Source: Spirochaetales bacterium
GTDB lineage: Bacteria; Spirochaetota; Spirochaetia; SZUA-6; DRHE01
Reading direction: 5' to 3'
Assembly (NCBI GenBank): GCA_016930895.1
Contig: JAFGFV010000427.1
Coordinates: forward strand, 1-5,310
Length of the DNA stretch: 5,310 nt
Positions within the stretch are counted from its first letter, which is position 1. Each line of letters begins with the position of its first letter. The notes beneath the pieces were generated by a model. That model was not told the DNA's origin. It ran no database searches and worked only from the letters and a program-made list of their open reading frames with translations. Below, in pieces: positions 1 to 5,310 of the stretch. Position numbers and translations under genes: made by a program.

Positions 1-3000
1 AGGTACAGGTAGCCCCTCACGCGGCCCTGGTGCAGCAGGGGGAGGCAGAGGATCGATTTGACCCGGTGCCGTCTGATGTACGGATCGACGCTGAACCGGG
101 GGTCAGCCACGGCGTCGCTGATCAACAGCGGCCGCTCGCTTCGCAGGCAGAGGTTGACCACGCTCGCCGGCAGGGGGGCGCCGTCCCGCTCGGCGCTGCC
201 CTGATCGTACGGCAGGTTCAGCAGGACGGCGTAGCAGCCTGCCTGGAAATCTCCCGTGGCCTTGATCACCCAGCGCCGATCCTGCCTCAGCAGCAGAACC
301 GCTGATTCCGCGCCGGCATGCTCCATTACGATGCCCATCATGCGTTTGAGGAGTGTTTCCAGATCGGTTTCGGAAGACAGGGCCCGCAAGGCTTTGAACG
401 CGCTCTCGAGATCGGGTTTTCCCGAGGTCAGGCTTGACCTTTCTGCGCGTTCCCGGCCCACCGCCTGGGGGTTCGAGTCCCCGAGCAAGTCCGGAAACTC
501 CTGGTCGAGGGCTCGGGTCTTTAGCACGACACCCCAGCTCCCGTAGAGGCTGTAGGACCTGATTAGGTAGTGCCCCGCGAGCTCTCGGAGCCCCTGGGCC
601 AGGCAGAACCGGCCTGCGAGCTCGCAGGCCAGCGCTTCGGAACCGGGGAAGCGGTGGGTCCTCGCCGCGGTAATGGCCCTCTCATAGAATCGCAGGGCCC
701 GCTCGAAATCCCCGAGAACCCGGGCGGTTTCCGCTTCGACCAGGTAGCAGCCGTGCGGGAAGTTGACCGTATCCTGATCGGCGAGGGCCTGCAAGGTTCG
801 GCGGATCGGGTCGAGGGACTGGAGGTACTCGACCTGCTTTTCTTGCCCCGCAGCGGGATAGAGCTGGAGCATGGCCAGGGCACGGTAGAAGGCATGCACT
901 GCCGCAATCGGGAAGCCGAAGAGCTGCTGCCCCTGCTCGGCGGCCAGACCGCTGTAGCGCAGGCACTGCTCGTAGTCACCTGCAAAAAAGCGATGGATGG
1001 CGATGGGCAGGTAAGAGTAGTACCGGGTCAGGCGCAGCTCGCCTTCCAGCTCCGGGAGGGCACTGTTCTCGTCGAAGTACTCCCCGATCAGACGAACCGG
1101 ATCTCCGGAGAGTCCGCCAAGGGTCAGCTGCAGCTGGGCCCAGACCTTCGCGATCTTCAGCTGAAATCCCGGCTTGAGCTCGGCGATCGACCTGATGTTG
1201 TCCGCGAGCTGGAGCCGGGCGGAGTGCAGCGGTTCTCCCACACAGTGAAGCAGCATAGTCAGCCTCATCAGCTGGTTGCACGCGATGTCGATCTCTCCTG
1301 ATTGCAGGCTCGATTGAACCAGCCGGCGCATGTCGTCCATCACCTCTCGAACATGCCTGGCCTTCCAGCTCCCGACGAAGGCGTACGCGATCTCTCGGGC
1401 CTGGTTGCGCAGCGCTCTGCCGCCACCGGCTTCCAGCATGTGCAGGGCGAGCTCGCCGAATTGGTAGGCTCTGGGGATTGTCTGAGGATCCCGGCAGAGG
1501 AAGACCCCATAGAGTGCATACGCGAACGAGGAGTGAGCACAGTTGCCGTGCTCAAGAGACTGATCGATGAGCGAGAAGACCACCGATGGACACAGCTCAG
1601 GTGCAGCGATCATGGCGGCAGGGAACATCAGGGTGAGGATTCGCACGGCCGCCAGGCCTTCCGGGTCGGTCATCTGCGGTAGCTCGCGGCAGCTCTGGAC
1701 ATCGACGGCAGGCGGGGGAGAACGCAGCATCTCCACTCCCAGCGCGGCCAGCACCTCGGAGCCTGTCTCGATAGCCTCGCGCATGCGGCCGCAGGCGCAG
1801 TAGCACCTCATGGTAACCTCGTGGGCCCGGACCCGATCCAGAACCGAGCGCGCGTTCTGGAACACGGATTGCGCTCGCTCCAGAGCCTTTTCGAAATCGC
1901 CGTTGCAGTACGCGGCTTCGAGCACCATGGTGTGGAGCTCCAGAGTCAGGGGATAGTTGGTCCGCCAGCTGTCGGGAGCGAGCAGGTCGATGCCCCGCTC
2001 GAGGTACTCAAGCATGGCGGCACAAGCCGCAGAGTCGCGGGACCTGCGAGCGGACCGCAGGTTGAGGTGGGCGAGCTCGTAGCGTTCCCCTTGATCGACC
2101 ACGAGCGGCGAGCCGGTATTCAGGTGGTCGACGATCTCGAAGATACGCTCGTCGAGCTGCTCCTCCGGGGTGATCTTCAGGAGTCGCCGGCCGATCTCGA
2201 AGTGACATCTGCGCCTGTCCGAGTCCTCGGCCATCCCATAGACGGCCTGCTGGATCCTGTCGTGGACGAAGCGGTAGCACCCCTCGTCCGGGTGCACGAG
2301 CCGTGCGACCCGAGGTTTGCCTAGGGCGGCAACGACCTCTGCGACGGACTCGCTCCTCACGCTCGCCAGGATTGCGGGATTGAAGCGGGACCCGGCGCAT
2401 GCGGCCAGCCTGAGCAGGTTCTGTGTCCTGCTGTCCAAGCTGCCGATGGTCGATGCCAGGTGGTCGACGACGTTCTCAGAGACCTCCAGGGCCTTCAGCG
2501 ACTCGATGTCCCACTCCCATTCTTGTGTTTCGAGGTTGAACCGGATCTGGTCCGTACCGACAAGGGCCTCCAGGAGTTGTCGGACAAAGAAGGGATTGCC
2601 CAGGGTCTTTTCGAACAGCAGCGAGGAAAGCACGTCGATTCCTGCAGCAGGCCCGAGCGTCGCCTGCAGCAGCGCAGAGAGCTCAGGCAACTCGAGATTA
2701 TCCAGGGCGATCCTCTCGACCCTGATCCCCGCGGTCTCCATCTGCTTGAGCGCGGCGCTTAGACGATGGTCATTCCCGACTTCGTTGTCCCGGCATGCAC
2801 CGATTACGCTGAGTCCTTCCAGCGTTTTGTCGCTGATTACGGCCGTGAGCAACTCCAGGGAGGCGTGGTCGATCCACTGCAGGTCGTCGAGAAAGACGAC
2901 CACCGGACGCTGGAGCCCGGTCAGGGCCTCGACGAGCCTCCGCAAGAGGTAGTGCAGCCGATCCCGAGCCTCGTGCCCGCCCAGGAAGGCGATCTCCTTC

Positions 3001-4334
3001 GGCACGTCCACGACCCGGTTGAGGTCCGGTACCACAGCGGCCAGGGCCTTGGCCTCGTCTCCCAGAGCCGTGGAAATCGCCCCTCGCCATCTATCCAGAT
3101 CCCGGTCGGTCATGCTGAGAACGGACGTCACCAGGTCGCGGAAGGCGGTGGAGATGACGGTATAAGGTACGTTCGAGCGATACTGCTCGGCCTTGCCCTG
3201 GATGAAGATACCGCCGGCTTGGTGGATCGGCCCCCGCATCTCCCGCACCAGGGCGGTCTTGCCGATCCCCGCATAGCCGGAGACCAGAACGAAACGCGGG
3301 CCATCGCAAGAGTCTTCCAGGACCAGCCTTCGCAGCTGCTCGCGCTGTTCGCCGCGTCCGTAGAGCGTACCGGTTTTCCGCAGTCGGCTGGACCTGTCTG
3401 CCGCGCCTATCGGAAAGGGGAGAATCCTCCCAGCCTGGTCGTATTGATCGACGCACTCCTGGAGATCATTCAGCAGCCCGAACGCGGACTGGTAACGTTC
3501 GTCGCGGTCCTTGGCCAGGAGCTTGAGAACGATGCGGTCCAGCATCCTCGGAACGGCCGGGGCGATGCAACTGGGGGGAGTGGGCTGTCGGGCAGCGTGC
3601 TCGTGGAAAAGCGCCTGGGGATCCTCTGACCGGAAGGGCAGCTCGTCGGTCAGGATCTGGTACAGGATGACTCCGAGAGAGTAGGTGTCGCCTGTGAAGT
3701 CGAACTCCCAGCGCTGGCTCTGCGCGCGTTCGGGGGGCAGATAGGGCAGGCTGTCTCTCTTGGGCTGCACGAGCCGCGCCGCGGGGCCCCCACCGTCCCG
3801 CCACGCTGCGCTGCCCAGGTCGATGATGACGATGGATCGATCCTGCCCCCGTACCAGCACGTTCGTGTCGGTGAGATCGTTGTGCACGACGTTCGCGGCA
3901 TGGATTCCCGCCACGGCCCTGGCCAGATCTCTGGCGAGCCGCAGCCTCTCCGCGAGCCCCGGGCGGACGGTCCGCAGGTGTTCGCGAATCGTGAGTCCCT
4001 CGACGGGTTCCAGGATGAGGGCGGGGAAACCGTTTCTGATCTCCTTCCCCAGGACCTGCCGGACACTCCCGCAGGACAGCCTGCGGGACAGCTCGTATTC
4101 GGCTGCTACGGCTTCGACCTCGTGGGAAGGCGGCGGGGCGTGGGCGATTTCCTTGACCAAGACCGGCTGTGCGTAGTCGCGCAGCAGCTGCGCAGAGATG
4201 ACGGTCGCTCCTCGATAAAGGACGCGACCGTGCATATCGTTGGGATCCTGCGCAGGGCTGCCCACAATCGGCCCTCCGGCTGCTTCTTCCAGCTCTCGAC
4301 GGCTGTCCGTCCCGACGCGGATTTCCTGTTTCAT
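1..4334 (-). CDS. Ser/Thr kinase-like - AAA/STAND ATPase - TPR - GAF multidomain signalling protein (3' end beyond window)
   Basis: One open frame of 1444 codons plus two bases, without a stop, runs off base 1, so the C-terminus is missing. Domains in order: kinase-like fold about residues 36-295, with Lys61 (VLVKEI), probable helix-C Glu79, HND at 151-153, Asn158, DLG at 172-174, PPE at 200-202 and Asp216 (GDTYSLGV). Next is a predicted ATPase, about 322-560, opening with LYGRGEQ, with Walker A GYAGIGKT at 353-360, the family signature GKAEQY at 380-385, Walker B VVVFLDDLQWID at 478-489 and ACRDNEV at 513-519. A winged-helix-like linker at about 620-700 ends in FVHDRIQQAVY. A helical TPR-type region covers about 750-1285, clearest at 1196-1266. 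GAF starts near 1312 and shows DPYIRRHRVKSILCLPLL. This order and these motifs match the known family of kinase/ATPase/sensor histidine kinase fusions. The family's usual output module, commonly a histidine kinase, is off-window. It probably acts as a cytoplasmic sensor, as no membrane segment is seen; ligand and target are unknown. The start is uncertain: ATG at 4334 gives the longest plausible form, but ATG at 4235 (Met34) abuts the kinase domain and has AGGA ten bases upstream; an upstream in-frame ATG at 4451 also exists. Family call is firm; start is not. Confidence 0.95.
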   Translation of the reverse strand, partial: MKQEIRVGTDSRRELEEAAGGPIVGSPAQDPNDMHGRVLYRGATVISAQLLRDYAQPVLVKEIAHAPPPSHEVEAVAAEYELSRRLSCGSVRQVLGKEIRNGFPALILEPVEGLTIREHLRTVRPGLAERLRLARDLARAVAGIHAANVVHNDLTDTNVLVRGQDRSIVIIDLGSAAWRDGGGPAARLVQPKRDSLPYLPPERAQSQRWEFDFTGDTYSLGVILYQILTDELPFRSEDPQALFHEHAARQPTPPSCIAPAVPRMLDRIVLKLLAKDRDERYQSAFGLLNDLQECVDQYDQAGRILPFPIGAADRSSRLRKTGTLYGRGEQREQLRRLVLEDSCDGPRFVLVSGYAGIGKTALVREMRGPIHQAGGIFIQGKAEQYRSNVPYTVISTAFRDLVTSVLSMTDRDLDRWRGAISTALGDEAKALAAVVPDLNRVVDVPKEIAFLGGHEARDRLHYLLRRLVEALTGLQRPVVVFLDDLQWIDHASLELLTAVISDKTLEGLSVIGACRDNEVGNDHRLSAALKQMETAGIRVERIALDNLELPELSALLQATLGPAAGIDVLSSLLFEKTLGNPFFVRQLLEALVGTDQIRFNLETQEWEWDIESLKALEVSENVVDHLASTIGSLDSRTQNLLRLAACAGSRFNPAILASVRSESVAEVVAALGKPRVARLVHPDEGCYRFVHDRIQQAVYGMAEDSDRRRCHFEIGRRLLKITPEEQLDERIFEIVDHLNTGSPLVVDQGERYELAHLNLRSARRSRDSAACAAMLEYLERGIDLLAPDSWRTNYPLTLELHTMVLEAAYCNGDFEKALERAQSVFQNARSVLDRVRAHEVTMRCYCACGRMREAIETGSEVLAALGVEMLRSPPPAVDVQSCRELPQMTDPEGLAAVRILTLMFPAAMIAAPELCPSVVFSLIDQSLEHGNCAHSSFAYALYGVFLCRDPQTIPRAYQFGELALHMLEAGGGRALRNQAREIAYAFVGSWKARHVREVMDDMRRLVQSSLQSGEIDIACNQLMRLTMLLHCVGEPLHSARLQLADNIRSIAELKPGFQLKIAKVWAQLQLTLGGLSGDPVRLIGEYFDENSALPELEGELRLTRYYSYLPIAIHRFFAGDYEQCLRYSGLAAEQGQQLFGFPIAAVHAFYRALAMLQLYPAAGQEKQVEYLQSLDPIRRTLQALADQDTVNFPHGCYLVEAETARVLGDFERALRFYERAITAARTHRFPGSEALACELAGRFCLAQGLRELAGHYLIRSYSLYGSWGVVLKTRALDQEFPDLLGDSNPQAVGRERAERSSLTSGKPDLESAFKALRALSSETDLETLLKRMMGIVMEHAGAESAVLLLRQDRRWVIKATGDFQAGCYAVLLNLPYDQGSAERDGAPLPASVVNLCLRSERPLLISDAVADPRFSVDPYIRRHRVKSILCLPLLHQGRVRGYLY
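611..630. repeat. Perfect 20-bp palindrome inside the TPR-type region of the big gene
   Basis: Half-site GGCCTGCGAG is followed directly by its exact reverse complement, without spacer. It falls in codons for about residues 1235-1242 (ACELAG core) of the minus-strand gene, in a helix of the last clear TPR-type repeat. The symmetry stops exactly at the tenth base on each side. It could be a protein-binding dyad or cruciform, or an accident of GC-rich codons. Confidence 0.6.
4067..4088. repeat. GC-rich inverted repeat, 9-bp stem with 4-base loop, in the kinase-coding part
   Basis: TCCCGCAGG and CCTGCGGGA pair perfectly around ACAG. On the minus strand it lies in codons for about residues 83-89, just after helix C of the kinase-like domain. 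In the mRNA it would be a stable hairpin about 150 bases after the ATG at 4235. There is no T-tract, so not a terminator; chance is quite possible at this GC content. Confidence 0.4.
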
Positions 4335-4338
4335 TATA
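4333..4338 (-). promoter_or_regulatory. Perfect TATAAT hexamer overlapping the ATG at 4334 (candidate -10 box)
   Basis: Read on the minus strand the bases are TATAAT, sharing A and T with the ATG codon at 4334. No TTGACA-like hexamer lies 16-18 bases upstream (the matching windows read like CGTGCG) and there is no TGn extension, so the -35 side is poor. If used, transcription would begin about seven bases past the hexamer, inside the first codons of the long form, and translation would have to start downstream, for example at the ATG at 4235. It may also be chance sequence in an AT-richer patch. Confidence 0.35.
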
Positions 4339-4440
4339 ACCGAAATCCCGCTCGGCGCACGTATGCGTGCCGTCGCGATAGGCCCCCGTGTGTGCGCTAT
4401 TTGCTTCTGGGGCAAGGCATCACCGCCAGGGGCTCGGTTT

Positions 4441-4456
4441 GTAGTACACATACGAC
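4441..4456. promoter_or_regulatory. Imperfect operator-like dyad in the divergent intergenic region
   Basis: Half-sites GTAGTA and TACGAC pair at five of six positions around a CACA spacer. It sits in the AT-richer part of the region, where a regulator of one or both divergent genes could bind. Dyads this short are common by chance, so this is only a candidate. Confidence 0.15.
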
Positions 4457-4574
4457 ATGAGAATCAACGAACTGACCACAGAAAATTCGGGCGAAAAGGG
4501 ATAGCGGCCCAGCCTCTCTGGCCTAGACTGAAGACAAGCGATCTGGAGGTGGGGAGGGGATACCGGCAGTCCAT

Positions 4575-4602
4575 GGGGAGAAGTGGGGGGTCATGGGCCG
4601 GG
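4575..4602 (+). other. Canonical G-quadruplex pattern (four G-tracts)
   Basis: The plus strand has G-tracts of 4, 6, 3 and 3 bases at 4575-4578, 4585-4590, 4595-4597 and 4600-4602, with loops of 6, 4 and 2 bases, meeting the G3+N1-7 rule. Another G-rich run, GGAGGTGGGGAGGGG, lies just upstream at 4545-4559. It is 250-275 bases upstream of the lipoprotein start and outside both genes. Whether it folds or matters in the cell cannot be told from sequence. Confidence 0.4.
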
Positions 4603-4811
4603 AGCAGACGAGACGAATCGGGATTCGGGGCTGTGCCTCGCCGACCTCTGCGCGCCCCCGAGCCGCCCGACCGCCCGCTGCATGGCGTTCTTGCTGCAGT
4701 TCCTGCGATTTGCCGCACAAACAGACTCAAGACAAACGCGAGGCACGCGAAGAGGCGGAGGAGAAACCCCGCCTTCCGTTGAAGGAGCTGGTCGACGGAC
4801 TGCACGGCTAG
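4593..4811 (+). other. Doubtful small ORF, 72 codons, possibly a decayed gene or chance frame
   Basis: The frame runs from ATG 4593 to TAG 4809-4811, 39 bases before the lipoprotein start. Its first half is Arg/Pro/Cys/Ser-rich and looks like untranslated GC-rich DNA. From about 4731 codon structure becomes gene-like, with G/C-rich third and A-rich second positions, giving a charged, probably helical tail (TQDKREAREEAEEKPR, then LPLKELVDGLHG). The other plus frame reads a hydrophobic MAFLLQFLRFAAQ from ATG 4682 just before this, so one frameshift would join a short membrane-like segment to the charged tail. No good Shine-Dalgarno precedes either ATG. I do not recognise the product; it may be spurious. 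Confidence 0.15.
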
Positions 4812-4828
4812 TCACCGAGCCGCGGTGA
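4812..4828. promoter_or_regulatory. Small dyad (6-bp stem, 5-base loop) upstream of the lipoprotein ribosome binding site
   Basis: TCACCG and CGGTGA pair perfectly around AGCCG. It ends ten bases before the Shine-Dalgarno sequence of the lipoprotein gene, so it could be a leader hairpin or a regulator site. No T-tract follows, so it is not a convincing intrinsic terminator. It could be chance. Confidence 0.2.
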
Positions 4829-4838
4829 GGAGAAAGTG

Positions 4839-4844
4839 AGGAGG
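4839..4844 (+). promoter_or_regulatory. Strong Shine-Dalgarno sequence of the lipoprotein gene
   Basis: AGGAGG ends six bases before ATG 4851, a near-ideal match and spacing. It fixes the start of the downstream gene and contrasts with the weak or absent ribosome binding sites of the divergent big gene. No matching -10/-35 pair was found upstream. Confidence 0.9.
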
Positions 4845-4850
4845 AACAGC

Positions 4851-5310
4851 ATGAAACACAGGCTCTTGTGTGCGTGTGCAGGGCTGTTGGCCGCAGGGCT
4901 GCTGCTTGCCGGGTGCTTCAACCCGCTGGGAGGCCAGGGGGAGGCCGACTCGGGGGAGCAGGGAACCGTGGTGCTGGTCTTCCAGGACATGCGGGCCAAG
5001 ACCCTCGTGCCGGCGATCAGCCTGCAGATCACCCGGTTCCAGGTGAGCTTCACGCGTACCGGCTTCCAGCCGGTGGTTCTTGACGACATTCCAGGGGACA
5101 CGGTGGAGACCGATGCGGTGAGTCTGCTCGCCGGACCCTGGGAGCTCACCGTCCTGGCCTTCAACGAGGCAGGGGACCTCATCGGTATAGGCAGCGATGC
5201 GCTGCAGGTCAGGGCGAGGCAGACCGCGACGGTGAGCCTGCCCATCCTCTCCCTCAGCGGGGAGGGAACCCTGCAGCTGAGCGCGGACCTCAGCGAGCTG
5301 CAGCTGCTGG
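4851..5310 (+). CDS. Putative lipoprotein, beta-rich envelope protein of unknown function (3' end beyond window)
   Basis: The frame is open for 153 codons to the window edge, so the C-terminus is missing. The start is fixed by the AGGAGG six bases upstream. Residues 1-22 form a classic type II signal peptide: basic MKHR, a hydrophobic Leu/Ala/Gly core at 5-19, and lipobox L19-A20-G21-C22, so Cys22 should be lipidated and the protein anchored to a membrane; Phe at +2 is not the Asp of E. coli-type inner-membrane retention. A short Gly/Glu-rich linker follows (about 23-38), then sequence with alternating hydrophobic residues typical of beta strands: GTVVLVF, ISLQITRFQVSFT, GPWELTVLAFNEAGDLIGIG and TATVSLPIL. 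This resembles Ig-like or carboxypeptidase-regulatory-like beta-sandwich segments of surface lipoproteins, such as those of spirochaetes, but that is from memory of the pattern. No catalytic motif is seen. It is transcribed away from the kinase/ATPase gene; a functional link is not shown. Confidence 0.88.
   Translation, partial: MKHRLLCACAGLLAAGLLLAGCFNPLGGQGEADSGEQGTVVLVFQDMRAKTLVPAISLQITRFQVSFTRTGFQPVVLDDIPGDTVETDAVSLLAGPWELTVLAFNEAGDLIGIGSDALQVRARQTATVSLPILSLSGEGTLQLSADLSELQLL

Larger units (their letters stand above)
4335..4850. other. Divergent intergenic region between the kinase/ATPase gene and the lipoprotein gene
   Basis: About 0.5 kb lies between the two divergent starts. I find no convincing protein gene, tRNA or rRNA. 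It contains a relatively AT-rich stretch at about 4435-4500, the likeliest place for promoters, with an imperfect dyad at 4441-4456 (GTaGTA, CACA spacer, TACgAC). A G-rich patch follows at 4544-4602, then GC-rich sequence in which several frames are open by composition alone, and a purine-rich run at about 4730-4775. The frame of the big minus-strand gene stays open upstream to a TGA at about 4466, so a longer N-terminus (ATG at 4451) cannot be excluded, though that ATG has no Shine-Dalgarno sequence. Confidence 0.6.

Noticed and set aside
1124..1138. 12-bp palindrome made of two CAGCTG units
   Set aside because: CAGCTG-type sequence is common here because of frequent Gln-Leu codons; not distinctive.
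2131..2202. Short direct repeat of CGATCTCGAAG at about 2132 and 2191
   Set aside because: Both copies encode unrelated parts of the same protein (FEIVDH and FEIGRR) in the same frame; coincidence of codon choice explains it.
2766..3629. Long plus-strand open frame (287 codons) opposite the ATPase-coding region, with similar ones at 570-1301, 1821-2324 and 3882-4460
   Set aside because: They are antisense to a frame with unmistakable domain motifs; GC-rich codons with few A/T third positions routinely leave the opposite strand open. Their translations show no recognisable motif.
4501..4525. Possible terminator hairpin (CCAG...CTGG) in the intergenic region
   Set aside because: The stem is only four pairs, with no T-tract, and the flanking genes diverge, so no terminator is expected.
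4464..4805. Minus-strand GTG-initiated open frame with a hydrophobic N-terminus resembling a membrane segment
   Set aside because: No Shine-Dalgarno sequence, a low-complexity Arg/Gly/Ser/Pro-rich remainder, and the hydrophobic part is just the antisense of a purine-rich, charged stretch on the plus strand.
1..5310. CRISPR array, tRNA, rRNA, insertion sequence or phage genes
   Set aside because: No regularly spaced repeats, cloverleaf-type sequence, transposase motifs or terminal inverted repeats were seen on either strand.

Overview
The window is GC-rich bacterial DNA (clearly above 55% GC by eye, with strong G/C bias at third codon positions). It holds two partial, divergently oriented protein genes. 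The left four fifths (1-4334, minus strand) is one uninterrupted reading frame of at least 1444 codons whose 3' end lies beyond base 1. The right end (4851 onward, plus strand) is the first 153 codons of a lipoprotein gene that runs off the other edge. About 0.5 kb of divergent intergenic DNA lies between them.

The large gene encodes a multidomain signalling protein. In order it has an N-terminal Ser/Thr-kinase-like domain, an AAA/STAND-like predicted ATPase (COG3899 type) with clear Walker A and B motifs, a winged-helix-like linker, a long helical TPR-type region, and the start of a GAF domain. This order matches the known family annotated as 'trifunctional serine/threonine-protein kinase / ATP-binding protein / sensor histidine kinase', common in cyanobacteria, myxobacteria, Chloroflexi, spirochaetes and other signalling-rich bacteria. 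The output module normally found after GAF (often PAS + HisKA + HATPase_c, sometimes a cyclase or phosphatase) would lie beyond base 1 and cannot be seen. The kinase domain has non-canonical catalytic motifs (HND..T...N and DLG), partly typical of this family.

The intergenic stretch (4335-4850) shows no convincing gene. It contains a perfect TATAAT hexamer overlapping the upstream candidate start codon of the big gene, a G-rich patch with a canonical G-quadruplex pattern, a short plus-strand ORF whose last 30 or so codons look protein-like, a small dyad, and a strong Shine-Dalgarno sequence for the lipoprotein gene.

The lipoprotein has a textbook signal peptide and lipobox (L-A-G-C, Cys22) followed by beta-rich sequence, suggesting a cell-envelope protein. 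A double-membrane bacterium, possibly a spirochaete, would fit the composition and this type of lipoprotein, but that placement is a weak inference. Nothing seen links the two genes functionally beyond divergent adjacency. I do not see a clearly new system; the best leads are the unsettled start and promoter of the big sensor gene, its divergent kinase motifs, and a perfect 20-bp palindrome inside its coding sequence.
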